This document shows positions 33,456 through 46,425 of a stretch of DNA of 64,000 nt, piece after piece. A program made the translations under genes and the position numbers. Every line of letters starts with the position of its first letter. Within the stretch, counting starts at the first letter, position 1. Source of the stretch: Verrucomicrobiota bacterium (GTDB lineage: Bacteria; Verrucomicrobiota; Verrucomicrobiia; Verrucomicrobiales; Akkermansiaceae); assembly GCA_026397725.1 (NCBI GenBank), contig JAPLUI010000165.1, forward strand, positions 1-64,000, written 5' to 3'. The notes under the pieces were generated by a model. That model was not told where the DNA came from, made no database searches, and saw only the letters and a program-made list of their open reading frames with translations.

Positions 33456-34808
33456 TCACCGGCTCAAGCGGTAGGCCTCCATGATGGTGTGGCACTTGGT
33501 GAGCATGTTGGGCACCTCCCAGGCGGGCAGTTTGCCCACTTCCAGATACTTGAGAAACTTCGCCGTCACCTGTGCGAAGTGGGCTTCGTGGCCGATCTTG
33601 AACGGCTCGGGGATGACGACCTCCCAGGCCCGGTCCGCCGCCTTGAGGGCGAGCCCCGGATAGACATCCTGCAGTTTGGCGAGGCCGGCTTGCAGGGCCT
33701 TCTCGAAGTCGGCCGGAGTGGCGGCACTCTTGTTCTCGACATAGAGGGTGGGCTTATAGTTTTGCTCCTTGCCCTGGCGGATGAGGAGATTGGCGGCGCT
33801 GCCGCGCATGATGGAATAGTGGGTGTCGGCCGCACCTGGCGGGGCCTCGAAGTTCCAGCTAACGGACACCTTGGCATGCACCCCGCGCAGCGTGTAGGTG
33901 AACTCGCCATTGGCATAGACCTCCAATTCACCGGCGGCATTGACGTTCGCCTTGAGGGACGCAGGAAACTCCTTGAGCATCGTGGCTTGCTCAAACTGGG
34001 CGGCACTCACCTTGGTGGTCCAGCGGCGGGCGGTGAGCATGCTGACGTCGTCCGGTTTCAGGCTCTGTTCCGGGAAGGCTTCCCACTGCACCAGATCGAC
34101 CAGATGGGTGGTCACATCGACGATGCCCTCACCCTGTTGGGTGACATCGAAGAACCACGGCGGACGCTGCAGCGGCTTGCCGGAAACGGTTTTGAAGTAA
34201 TGGTGAACGCTCTCCTTGGTGATCGCCGGTTGCCCGGGTGTGCCCATTTCCAAGGTGCCGAAAATCTCCGGCATGCGGGAAAGTTCGCGCTGGAGAATGG
34301 TACATGTCTCGTGGCGCTCGGTCATGATGTCATAGAGCAACACGCCGCGCTTCTCCGCCTCGGCAAACGCCTGCTTCAACTTTTCAAAATCGGCCGGGGT
34401 GATCGCCATCGGCTTGTCGCTCAGGACGTGATAGCCGGCCTGCACCGAGCGCAGAATGTAATCCGCCTTGCGCGAGTTGTTACCGGAAATGACCACCAGA
34501 CTGCCTTTCTTTTCATCCAGCATCCGTTGAAAGAAATCCGGGCCGGTGTGAACTTCCTCCTGCCAGTGGGTGGGTTGGTCGGCGCGGGTGTTGTAGCCGT
34601 CGATGCGCTTGAGGTGTTGGTCCAGATCCGCGCCGCCCGGCGCATAGACATGGACGCTCGGGTCCACCTGCGGGTAGTCGGCCGCCTGCACCAACGCCGC
34701 ATGGAAATGGCCGGGGTCGAGGGTGATGAGTTTGACGGTCGGCGCGGCGAGCGCGGCTTGCAGCGTCAGTGCCGCAGCAATTCCTAACAATCCTGGGAGA
34801 CGGGGCAT
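33456..34808 (-). CDS. Exported Gfo/Idh/MocA-like oxidoreductase
   Basis: 450 residues from ATG 34808. A Sec signal peptide (LGIAAALTLQAALAA) is followed by a Rossmann-like domain (VKLITLDPGHFHAALVQ) in which the usual GxGxxG is replaced by DPGHFHA. The family's GYHVLSDKPMAIT (the EKP-type motif as DKP) and TERHETCTILQREL come next. NAD(P) binding may be altered or lost. The presumed role is oxidation or epimerisation of a sugar or polyol in the periplasm. It starts 14 bases after the stop of the Tat-exported homologue, so it is translated from the same transcript. Confidence 0.82.
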   Translation of the reverse strand: MPRLPGLLGIAAALTLQAALAAPTVKLITLDPGHFHAALVQAADYPQVDPSVHVYAPGGADLDQHLKRIDGYNTRADQPTHWQEEVHTGPDFFQRMLDEKKGSLVVISGNNSRKADYILRSVQAGYHVLSDKPMAITPADFEKLKQAFAEAEKRGVLLYDIMTERHETCTILQRELSRMPEIFGTLEMGTPGQPAITKESVHHYFKTVSGKPLQRPPWFFDVTQQGEGIVDVTTHLVDLVQWEAFPEQSLKPDDVSMLTARRWTTKVSAAQFEQATMLKEFPASLKANVNAAGELEVYANGEFTYTLRGVHAKVSVSWNFEAPPGAADTHYSIMRGSAANLLIRQGKEQNYKPTLYVENKSAATPADFEKALQAGLAKLQDVYPGLALKAADRAWEVVIPEPFKIGHEAHFAQVTAKFLKYLEVGKLPAWEVPNMLTKCHTIMEAYRLSR

Positions 34809-34821
34809 GGTGAGTTCCGGG

Positions 34822-36246
34822 TTAGATGGTTTTGAAGTGGGTGAAGCCCGCCGTTTTGGCGGCATTGAAGGCACCGAAGGGCGTGCGTTCGGGACGGTTG
34901 AGCAGTTGGTTCGCGGCGGCATCGTCGAAGTGCTCCGTTTGCGGGTCCCACTTCAAGGGGCGGCCCAACTTCATGCCGATGGATGACATCAGGCAGACAC
35001 TGCAGGTGCGATGGGCGGCTTCGGCGGTGGTCACCGCCTCCTTGCGCTCGCGCATGGCCACCAGCCAATCGAGGTGATGGTTCCACTGCGGGCTCTTGTG
35101 CAGTTGGATCTGGTGTCCGGATAGATCCGCCCTTTCCAGCGCCGGATCGCTGCTGTTGAACGCCTTGCTGGCCTTTTGGTTAGCCGTCGGGTCGCTGGCG
35201 GTGGCGGCCGCGCCGCCGCGGCTGACCCAGATCCAGCCGTTGTCGCCTTCGAAGAGTATGCCGTTAGGGAGTTCGTCGGAAATGGTCATCGTCACGCCAT
35301 TGGCATAGTGCAGCACGACCTGATACTTCCCATGCACATCCCAGAAGCTGGACTTGTCCGGGAAGCTGGCCTTGGCATCCACGGCGATGGGGCCGGTGTC
35401 TTCGGTGCCCATGGCCCAATGGGCGATGTCGATGTGATGCGAGCCCCAACCGGTGATCATGCCGGCGCCGAATTGCTCCAAGCGCAGCCACCCGGGACGC
35501 CCGAAGCCCTGCTGCGGATGGCAGCGGTCCTCGGTGTAATAGACCTGCGGGGTGGCGCCCAGCCACGAGTTGTAATCGAAGGTCGCCGGCACCGGCATCT
35601 CCGCGGGCTTGCCGCCGGCCGGATCGATCGGCAGACCGATCTTGATAGTACGGACGGTGCCGATGGCGCCGTTGCGGACGAGTTGGCAGGCCCGCACGAA
35701 CTGCGCGGTCGAGCGTTGCTGCGAGCCGATTTGAAACACGGCTTGCTTCGCCTTGAGCACATCGCTGACGAGGCGGCCCTCACCGATGGTTAGGCTCAGG
35801 GGTTTTTGGACATAGACGTCCTTGCCCGCCAGTGCCGCCTCCACCACCAACTGCGCGTGCCAGTGGTCCGGCGTGCTGATCATCACCGCGTCCACCTCCC
35901 GGTTGGCCAGAATCTCCCGATAGTCCTGATGGGCTTTGACGGCCACCGATTGTTTGAGAGACTTGGCATAACTTTCCTCGACATGCTGCTTTGCCAGGGC
36001 CGCACGCTTCGAATCAAAATCGGCGACCGCGATGATGCGGGCCAACCCCGGTTGCCTGAGGACGCCCGGCATGTCCATCTCGAAGCCGATGCGGCCGCAG
36101 CCGAGCTGGGCGATCTGGATCAGCTTGCCGGGGGCCGCCGCGCCCAGCACACGTGACGGAATGATGGTGGGAAAGCCGATGGCTGCCGCCGCGCCGCCGG
36201 CGAGTTTGATGAAGTTGCGGCGGCCGGTGGTGAGGTCCGTGTGCAT
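34822..36246 (-). CDS. Tat-exported Gfo/Idh/MocA oxidoreductase
   Basis: 474 residues. A twin-arginine signal (GRRNFIKLAGGAAAAIGFP) shows export of a folded, cofactor-bound enzyme. NAD-binding region IAQLGCGRIGFEMDM, then EVDAVMISTPDHWHAQLV and the catalytic-Lys motif GKDVYVQKPLSLTIGEG. The C-terminal domain has WGSHHIDIAHWAMGTED, typical of the large verrucomicrobial and planctomycetal exported group. Substrate unknown, probably a carbohydrate or inositol derivative. It is followed by a second family member and preceded by ThuA, 22 bases away, forming one operon. Confidence 0.88.
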   Translation of the reverse strand: MHTDLTTGRRNFIKLAGGAAAAIGFPTIIPSRVLGAAAPGKLIQIAQLGCGRIGFEMDMPGVLRQPGLARIIAVADFDSKRAALAKQHVEESYAKSLKQSVAVKAHQDYREILANREVDAVMISTPDHWHAQLVVEAALAGKDVYVQKPLSLTIGEGRLVSDVLKAKQAVFQIGSQQRSTAQFVRACQLVRNGAIGTVRTIKIGLPIDPAGGKPAEMPVPATFDYNSWLGATPQVYYTEDRCHPQQGFGRPGWLRLEQFGAGMITGWGSHHIDIAHWAMGTEDTGPIAVDAKASFPDKSSFWDVHGKYQVVLHYANGVTMTISDELPNGILFEGDNGWIWVSRGGAAATASDPTANQKASKAFNSSDPALERADLSGHQIQLHKSPQWNHHLDWLVAMRERKEAVTTAEAAHRTCSVCLMSSIGMKLGRPLKWDPQTEHFDDAAANQLLNRPERTPFGAFNAAKTAGFTHFKTI

Positions 36247-36268
36247 GGGATTGACTTGTTAGGATTGC

Positions 36269-37042
36269 TCAGGGTTGCGTGGTGGTGCCCATTGCCCACC
36301 GGATGCCACCGAGGAGGTGTTGTCTGAGGGTTGGGTCCGCGTAGTATTCGATCTTGTGGCCGAGCGCGGTGTAGAAGGCGCGCCCGCCATCCACTTGCTG
36401 GCACCAGGCCAGGGGGAACTCGCCATTGAGCCGGCCGCCGGGTTGGGTTTGGGCTGCCGGATCTTTCAGGGGCACCGTCGTATCCAGCGCCAGCAGCACC
36501 TTGATGCCGGGGTTCAGGTTGGTGAAAAAATAACATTCATCGCTCCACTCCCAGGTTTTGCCAAGATGGGCGGTGGCGGGATGGGTGGCATCCAACACCT
36601 TGATGGTGAACTTCTGCAACGGCGGATGACGGAGGAACTTGGCCCCCTGCACCTGTTGGAAATACGGCCAATCGCGTTCCGTGCCGGTGGACGAATGGAT
36701 CCCGACAAAGCCCCCCCCCCCTTGGATGTACTCCTTGAATGCCGCACGCTGTTCCTCGCTCGCAAAGGCCTCGTTGTTGGAGTTGGCGAACACCAGGGCC
36801 CGGTATTGCTTCAGGTTCGCCGCGCCGAACACCGCCGGATCCTCCGCCACGTCCGCCTCGAATTGGTTCGCCGCCCCCAGCTCCCTGATCGCCTTGACGC
36901 AGGCGGCGATGTTGTCATGCACAAAGCCCTTGCCATCCTTGGTGAAATTGCGGGTGTACACGAGCACCTTGTCCACTGCCAGCACCGGTGTGCTGGCAAT
37001 CAACAGCAGGGCGAGACTGGCGGCGCGGAAGTCGAGTTGCAT
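36269..37042 (-). CDS. Secreted ThuA-domain protein
   Basis: 257 residues. Signal peptide (AASLALLLIASTPVLA), then a ThuA-like class I glutamine-amidotransferase fold: KVLVYTRNFTKDGKGFVHDN, YRALVFANSNNEAFASEEQR, GGGGFVGIHSSTGTERDWPY, EWSDECYFFTNL, GRAFYTALGHKIEYYADP. ThuA proteins accompany sugar oxidoreductases (trehalose/disaccharide use in rhizobia), as here. The QGGGGF segment is encoded by eleven consecutive G residues, an unusually slippery tract inside a coding region. First gene of the operon with the two Gfo/Idh/MocA proteins. Confidence 0.88.
   Translation of the reverse strand: MQLDFRAASLALLLIASTPVLAVDKVLVYTRNFTKDGKGFVHDNIAACVKAIRELGAANQFEADVAEDPAVFGAANLKQYRALVFANSNNEAFASEEQRAAFKEYIQGGGGFVGIHSSTGTERDWPYFQQVQGAKFLRHPPLQKFTIKVLDATHPATAHLGKTWEWSDECYFFTNLNPGIKVLLALDTTVPLKDPAAQTQPGGRLNGEFPLAWCQQVDGGRAFYTALGHKIEYYADPTLRQHLLGGIRWAMGTTTQP
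36711..36721 (-). repeat. G11 homopolymer within the ThuA-domain gene
   Basis: Eleven C on the plus strand (G11 in the gene) between AAAG and TTGG, about codon 108-112. The frame is intact at this length. A change of one base would truncate the protein and, by polarity, might affect the downstream oxidoreductases. Confidence 0.85.
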
Positions 37043-37433
37043 AAGATCATCAATGAGTTCATCACCTCAACGGCAACCGGCCCGCAAATCTTGCAGCGAA
37101 TCTTGCCGCGAATCATCCAGCAGGCGGCCAAAAACCGCAGGCAGCCGCCATGGCACTCATCAGAGGCGGTCCCAACACTGACTGAAAATATCCTTGAGGG
37201 GCCGCCATAGCATTCGAGGGAGATGGCTCCGTCGTCGGGTTCGACTGCGAGTTCCGGATCAGGCACCCAGGCAGGCAATGCCACGACGAACGCCCGGACA
37301 TTTGCCAGGGGTCGCGGAAGTCAGAGCAGGCGCGACTGCTCCGTCCCAGCCCCGCTCGCCATGGGAAGCCAACAATTCCGCAAGTGTCGAATCCATAAGC
37401 ATCGCAGAAACTGGACCCATTTACCTTCATCCG
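37043..37433. other. Intergenic interval upstream of the ThuA operon
   Basis: 391 bases between the restriction-like island and the ThuA operon. I see no recognisable gene or RNA. The ThuA promoter should be near its right side (37043-37120, relatively AT-rich). It marks the right boundary, in transcription order, of the island. Confidence 0.5.
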
Positions 37434-38066
37434 TCAGTTCTGAGCCCTGGGAATCCCGACCCACAGATGGTAGAGTGTGAAACTCCGAGGGGGATTCAGC
37501 GCGTGGCAAGTCTCCTCCACCGGCGGTGATACGCGCAGCATGCTCGGTCGGAGGCCGAATTGCAGGCGCAGCGATTCAGCCTGAATGGCGATTTCTTTCG
37601 CCAAGGCTTCCCGTGCCGTGGCGATAGATTCGTCGTGAACGTAGCCAAGCATGGCGCTGGCTTCCTGAAATGGGGCATAGCGGCCTTCTATGAAACGCAT
37701 CATGCCTTGGTTGACATAGGCTTTGACAAGCGAATTGCGCGTTCCTTCGGGAAAGGTCACAAACAGCCTCTTTGCTTCAACCAGGAAATAGGTGTCGATG
37801 CCCTTGCCACAACTGAATCGGATATCAGCCCGACTATCGAGATCCGGCAACCAGGACTCGAAGTGCGGCTCCAAAGGGCCGCGCCGGTAGTCTGGCATTT
37901 GCCGCAGCTTCTCATAAACCTGCTTGGTGATGGCCTCTTCCGGGCGCTGCTCACTTTTCCCCGGGCGTTTGAGATCCTTGCATGCGTCGAGCACATCCTG
38001 AAGCACCCGTGGGATGTCGTCCTCCGGAAAAAGAGCCGGCCAGATCCCTTGGCTAGCACCGTTCAT
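37434..38066 (-). CDS. Putative PD-(D/E)XK nuclease partner of the DNA methylase
   Basis: 210 residues, no confident family name. The central segment SRADIRFSCGKG followed by YFLVEAKRL has the spacing and residues of a PD-(D/E)XK nuclease core (Asp, then Glu-x-Lys on the next strand), with a preceding conserved-looking EAITKQVYEKLRQ helix carrying the possible first Glu. It overlaps the methylase gene stop-start by four bases, so the two are coupled. I infer it is the cleavage or accessory subunit of a restriction-like system. Base composition here is less GC-rich than the flanks, suggesting acquisition. Confidence 0.55.
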   Translation of the reverse strand: MNGASQGIWPALFPEDDIPRVLQDVLDACKDLKRPGKSEQRPEEAITKQVYEKLRQMPDYRRGPLEPHFESWLPDLDSRADIRFSCGKGIDTYFLVEAKRLFVTFPEGTRNSLVKAYVNQGMMRFIEGRYAPFQEASAMLGYVHDESIATAREALAKEIAIQAESLRLQFGLRPSMLRVSPPVEETCHALNPPRSFTLYHLWVGIPRAQN

Positions 38067-41000
38067 TTTCTACGCCCTCCCATGAGTTTGATTTGGGAGA
38101 AGATGTCATCCGCATCGTTCAAGGCGGCGGTGCGCGTCCAATGCATCAGGGATGCCGGACGGAGGATTCGGAATGAATCGCCCTCGAACGCGAAGATCTG
38201 CCGTTGAAGTGATAGCGTGACCTGACGGGTCCCGGATTGCCGGAGGATCTTGCGCCATACCTTGTGAATCAACGGCGAAGTCACGAAATCCCTCTCGCTT
38301 TTGCCCAAGGTCAGGGTGACCATGGCAAGACCGCTTTCAGCATCGACACCGCCATCGGCAGTGACGCGCCATGACGAGTTTTGTGCCGAGGCCCAGGAAT
38401 TCAAAGTGGAGGTGAGAGCATCCGCATATGCCCGGAGACCCGTTTCGTAGCCCCTTACGTTCCCGGCTTGATCCACGGGAAGAAGGGTTGGAATGGAGAT
38501 CTCATCGGCAGAGGCCGGCGTTGCACTGTCCCAATAAACATTCACGGTGTCGTCCACCAACCACCGCTCATTATCCAATAGACCGAAGTATTCATTCACC
38601 ATCGCGTTCGTTTTTGGAAGCAGTCCGTTGGCTTCCTTGGCACGCAGCGTCAGCCAATCGTCATTGTCCAAAGCGTCACGCTTCGCCAGCACTCGGTCAC
38701 GACTGGCTCGGAGAAGACCCGCTACTATTCTTACGATTGCGGAAGCCTTCTTGGAAGGCGCGTCTTCTGGCATCGGGAACGGGAGCTTGAGCGCTTCCTC
38801 CCAGCGCACCACGTCGCGCTCGATCCCGAGCTTGGAGGAGGTGTGAAACAGATAATACTTCGCCAGGTCGGAGCGCAGATACGCACTCAGGAACAGCAGA
38901 AGATCCTCATCTTCCGGCGGACCGTGGATGGATTGCAGGGAATCTTGGAAGAGCACGGGAAAATCGCAGAAGACGACTTTCCCGAAGCCTTGGCTGATCA
39001 GGACCATGGGTGATTTGAAAATCGACTGATTCCCTTCCCTGCCGCGCTCAATTCGCTCAAATCTATTTCCTATAGGCCTGACATCATCTTCAAAGATGAA
39101 ATTGGAGCAGTTAAGACATTTCGCATTGGCTTCTAGGAAAAGGCACGTGCCAGACCACCAAGGTCTGCTGGGCTTCTGAATTCTTGCCGTGGTGGCAGGA
39201 ATAAATCCTTGGCCCATGCTCCATCTGTGTTGATTCGCCGGAGGTGACTCACGGTCCTCAATTTTAGCGAAGCTATCCAGATATGACAGCATGCGTTCAT
39301 CACGACCAGTGCCCCAGAGCAAGCGCTTCCAAAGCACATGGGCGAACCCATTTCTTGCGGCATCTACAAGCCGTGCCTGCGGAATAGCTTTCCTGTCCGC
39401 AGCCGTGATCAGCACCAAGCCTTGGCGGCGCGCGGAAGGCTCGAACTTCGGCGTGTCATACAAGATCTGATGACGCCCGTCCTGCGGCTTTCCCGGTCTG
39501 AAGCGCAAAACCATCGTGGCGCACTTCGCATTGGGAAAAAGGATGCGCCGGAAGTCCGCCAATTGGAGGACTCGCTCCACCGTGTGCAGATCAAGCCATT
39601 TCGCCTGATACGGGTTTGTCCGGATGTTCAAATAGATTTTCGATGGCAGAAGAAGACAGGCGAGGCCGTTGGTTTCGAGCAGGTCATCGGCTAGAGCGAT
39701 GAATTTCAAGGCGATTTCCTTGCTTCCCCGGCCAACTCCTCCCCATGGGGGATTGCCTATAAGAACATCATACTTCTGTTTTCTCAAGCGTTCGGATTCC
39801 AGCGAATCGCCATGCATCACGACCGGGATGGTATTTTCCCCCGTGTCGCGACCGTTGGATTTGAGCAACAGTCGTGGTAAGCGGTTGTAGCCGGTCTTCT
39901 CGATATAGGTCTTGATGTCACAGGGGTCGAAGGCATCCAGAAACGCGACGTAAAGACTGAAACAGGCCAGCACGCAGGCCGCCTCTTTGATGTCCATCCC
40001 GCGGATCTGGTGGTTCAGGATTTGTCGTAGCGCCTGTTCCTTGCGCTCATAGTAAGCGGGCTTCCCAACAAGATCCTTGTGATTGAGTTCCCACCTGGTC
40101 ACCAATCGGTTGAACAGGGTGACCAGGAAAATACCAGAACCGCAACTGGGATCGAGATAACGGAGTTTCTCCCAGCTATCAAGGGTTTCACAGGTGACAT
40201 CCAAGGCCAACTCGGCCAGGAAGCGCGGCGTATAGTGAGCCCCTCGTTGGGCGCGGTCTTCCCGACCGAGGAACTGCTCGTAGATCGAACTGATCGTCTC
40301 GATCGGAATCAGTTTGAAATCGTATGCCCAAAACCCCAGGGTCCGGTCCTGCCCGCGCACCGGGTCGCCGCGAAGAAACCCTTTGATTTCCTGCATATGC
40401 TGGGAGGTCAGGAGCACGCGCTCGGCGTCGAGATCCTGATCAAACATGCTGCCATTAAAGGTCCGCCTCTGGGCGTCAAAAAGCTTGTAAAGATAGACCA
40501 ACGCATCCTCGTCGCCACGTTCATTCAAAGCCTCGTGGAGGCGCTCGCACTTGGTGTCTCGCAGAGGAACAATCTTGCGGTCCACGAGATAGCAGGCAAA
40601 GAGCAAGCGGCAGATGAAATCGTGGGCCTTCCCGTGCAAAACCGGAGTGAGACAATCGCGGAGTCCGAGCAGATTGCGGGTGAGGTATTGGTCAACCGCT
40701 CCCGTGCTCTTGAATTTAGTGTTGTAGCGACGGTAGAACTCGCCATTTTGGATGGATTCGAAGAGTTGCTCCGCCTGTGCCTCCCCAAAATGGTTCTTTT
40801 CCCAGCACTTCACAACCGGTGAAAGAATCGATTCGAATGGAGTCTGATCCCTCAGAGGAGGCTGGAGTCCTGAAATCAAATAAACTGTTTTGGGATCGAT
40901 GACGAGCAGGACACTGGCCACGCTTTGGTTCCAGAAGCGGCGGTGCAGCTCATGGACTTCCCCTGGCGTCAGCGCCGTGTCGGAATTTTTCCTGTAAAGG

Positions 41001-41137
41001 GTGGGCACACCCTCGACGCAAAGGACGCCAGACAGGCCGAACCCTTCCTTTGATTCCCAGGCTCGCTGCAGCACCCGCATATAGCCAAGCAAGCTTGGCT
41101 CATCGGAGATTTCGGCGAGACTGGAAAAGAGCTTCAT
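38063..41137 (-). CDS. N6-adenine DNA methyltransferase, Eco57I/type IIG-like
   Basis: 1024 residues. The middle contains the class gamma N6-adenine methylase core: a lead-in RGAHYTPRFLAELALD, SAM motif I LDPSCGSGIFLVTLF near 335, and catalytic motif IV VLIGNPPWGG near 470 (NPPW). An N-terminal ~280 residues and a C-terminal ~450 residues with DNA-recognition-like features surround it. Motif order and length fit stand-alone restriction-modification enzymes (type IIG, BREX PglX, DISARM-like). No ATPase or BREX partners are present; the only neighbour is the small nuclease-like gene. It probably protects or marks host DNA in a defence role. Confidence 0.82.
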   Translation of the reverse strand: MKLFSSLAEISDEPSLLGYMRVLQRAWESKEGFGLSGVLCVEGVPTLYRKNSDTALTPGEVHELHRRFWNQSVASVLLVIDPKTVYLISGLQPPLRDQTPFESILSPVVKCWEKNHFGEAQAEQLFESIQNGEFYRRYNTKFKSTGAVDQYLTRNLLGLRDCLTPVLHGKAHDFICRLLFACYLVDRKIVPLRDTKCERLHEALNERGDEDALVYLYKLFDAQRRTFNGSMFDQDLDAERVLLTSQHMQEIKGFLRGDPVRGQDRTLGFWAYDFKLIPIETISSIYEQFLGREDRAQRGAHYTPRFLAELALDVTCETLDSWEKLRYLDPSCGSGIFLVTLFNRLVTRWELNHKDLVGKPAYYERKEQALRQILNHQIRGMDIKEAACVLACFSLYVAFLDAFDPCDIKTYIEKTGYNRLPRLLLKSNGRDTGENTIPVVMHGDSLESERLRKQKYDVLIGNPPWGGVGRGSKEIALKFIALADDLLETNGLACLLLPSKIYLNIRTNPYQAKWLDLHTVERVLQLADFRRILFPNAKCATMVLRFRPGKPQDGRHQILYDTPKFEPSARRQGLVLITAADRKAIPQARLVDAARNGFAHVLWKRLLWGTGRDERMLSYLDSFAKIEDRESPPANQHRWSMGQGFIPATTARIQKPSRPWWSGTCLFLEANAKCLNCSNFIFEDDVRPIGNRFERIERGREGNQSIFKSPMVLISQGFGKVVFCDFPVLFQDSLQSIHGPPEDEDLLLFLSAYLRSDLAKYYLFHTSSKLGIERDVVRWEEALKLPFPMPEDAPSKKASAIVRIVAGLLRASRDRVLAKRDALDNDDWLTLRAKEANGLLPKTNAMVNEYFGLLDNERWLVDDTVNVYWDSATPASADEISIPTLLPVDQAGNVRGYETGLRAYADALTSTLNSWASAQNSSWRVTADGGVDAESGLAMVTLTLGKSERDFVTSPLIHKVWRKILRQSGTRQVTLSLQRQIFAFEGDSFRILRPASLMHWTRTAALNDADDIFSQIKLMGGRRK

Positions 41138-41146
41138 AGGGATAGG

Positions 41147-41374
41147 TCAACAGGGTAACCCGTCACAAAATAGTGTCTTTTTGAACATCGTCAAGCCTGA
41201 AATTGGCAAATGGTGGCTTTGGGGGCGATGGGACGTGCCAATACCTCCTGTTCCACCGCGTTCAAGCTCCGCCGGCCTGAGATCCAGAGGCAGGTCGCAA
41301 TCGATGTCGAGCACGGCCTCCACGATGGGCGGGTGCGGGAGCTTGAAGGGGTCCGGTGTTGCGGTGTCAGACAT
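41147..41374 (-). pseudogene. Truncated TIGR04255-family-like protein
   Basis: 75 codons starting MSDTATPDPFKLPHPPIVEA and continuing VLDIDCDLPLDL, which matches the conserved N-terminus (LPNPPIVEAVLDI type) of the sporadically distributed TIGR04255 family, normally about 250 residues. After residue ~38 the sequence no longer looks like the family and ends in a short unrelated tail. The restriction-like island begins 10 bases downstream, so insertion of that island probably cut the gene. Confidence 0.5.
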
Positions 41375-41460
41375 GGGCGGGGCGCTTGGTGATAAGCTAA
41401 TTGGTTTGTGCCCGGGCGGCAAGTGTTCGTTGCGGGAATTCGTTGGGGCAACCTCACAGG

Positions 41461-45444
<3,984 letters not shown>

Positions 45445-45567
45445 GGTCGTGAGTCGGGTTGGGGTGGCGGCAAGTCGGCTAAATTGCAGCGGATTTGGCA
45501 GGGATTGGCCGACTTGTAAAGGCCAGGGTGACTCACGACGCGAACTTCCCCGAGTTTGCGGGGAAAT

Positions 45568-46425
45568 TCACCTCTCGGCAGGCAACTTCCGGGGCAACTC
45601 GCTACCGTTGGCCGGGGTGGTGCCCCGCCGCAGGGCGCTGTCGGCCTCGGTTTTGGCCGGGGTTTCCGGTTCCAGCGAGCGATCAATCATTTGGCCCCAA
45701 TGCTGGAGGAAAAACTTTTTTTCCTGGGTGAGGAACGCGTCGGACCGGCCGAGGATGGGCCGGAGCGAGGTGGTCATTTGCAGTGTGACGAGCAGAAACA
45801 CGAAGCACCACACGAAGATCGGGCCGTGCTGCGTGCCGCCAGTGGCAGACACCACCGACCTGAGGAAGCGCAGCGCGAAAAACAAGGCGACCAGCCAGGA
45901 CCCGATCGACAGCAGACCCATGAAGCCGAATGAGTCGGTGGATTCCGCGAAGATCCAGATGGCCGGGGCAAAGCCAAGCAGCAGCAGTCCGGCCAGGGCG
46001 AGCGCGCCGGCCAGGCTGGCGGCGAGTTGGGTGAGGGTGACGCGGGCACCGGCGAGGGTGGCGAAGATGTAGAGACTGGGGAAACAAATCACGCTGGCAA
46101 AGACCAGGCCGCCGGTGATTTTGACCGGTGCGGCCCACAGTTGCGCATGCTTGGCGAAACAGCCGAGGACGAGGCCGAACAACAGAAAAGAAGCGGCGGC
46201 CATCGCGGCAAACAGCCGGGTCGCCCCGTGCTTGGGATCGGTTAGGCGGGGAATGAGGGCCTCCGGCCGGCGCAGCAAGGCCTCGAACAAACTCTTCATG
46301 TCGAGGTTTTCCGGCAGTGCGGGTTGGAGCGGCGGTGGCTGTTGGAGCGGCACCTGTTGTTGGAGCGGCACCTGTTGTTGGGGCGGCGGCGCTTGGGCGG
46401 ATGGGGGGCTGTCTTGCGGGTTCAT
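45568..46425 (-). CDS. Polytopic membrane protein with Gln/Pro-rich N-terminus
   Basis: 285 residues. The N-terminal ~40 residues are low-complexity (QQQVPLQQ repeated, encoded by a 21-base tandem repeat near 46342-46382). Five membrane segments follow between about 70 and 220 (LFAAMAAASFLLFGLVLGC, ALALAGLLLLGFAPAIWIF and others), then a soluble C-terminus. It resembles Yip1-like five-helix proteins in topology only; no family is assigned. It overlaps the upstream membrane-protein gene by four bases (ATGA), so the two form a pair. Confidence 0.7.
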   Translation of the reverse strand: MNPQDSPPSAQAPPPQQQVPLQQQVPLQQPPPLQPALPENLDMKSLFEALLRRPEALIPRLTDPKHGATRLFAAMAAASFLLFGLVLGCFAKHAQLWAAPVKITGGLVFASVICFPSLYIFATLAGARVTLTQLAASLAGALALAGLLLLGFAPAIWIFAESTDSFGFMGLLSIGSWLVALFFALRFLRSVVSATGGTQHGPIFVWCFVFLLVTLQMTTSLRPILGRSDAFLTQEKKFFLQHWGQMIDRSLEPETPAKTEADSALRRGTTPANGSELPRKLPAER

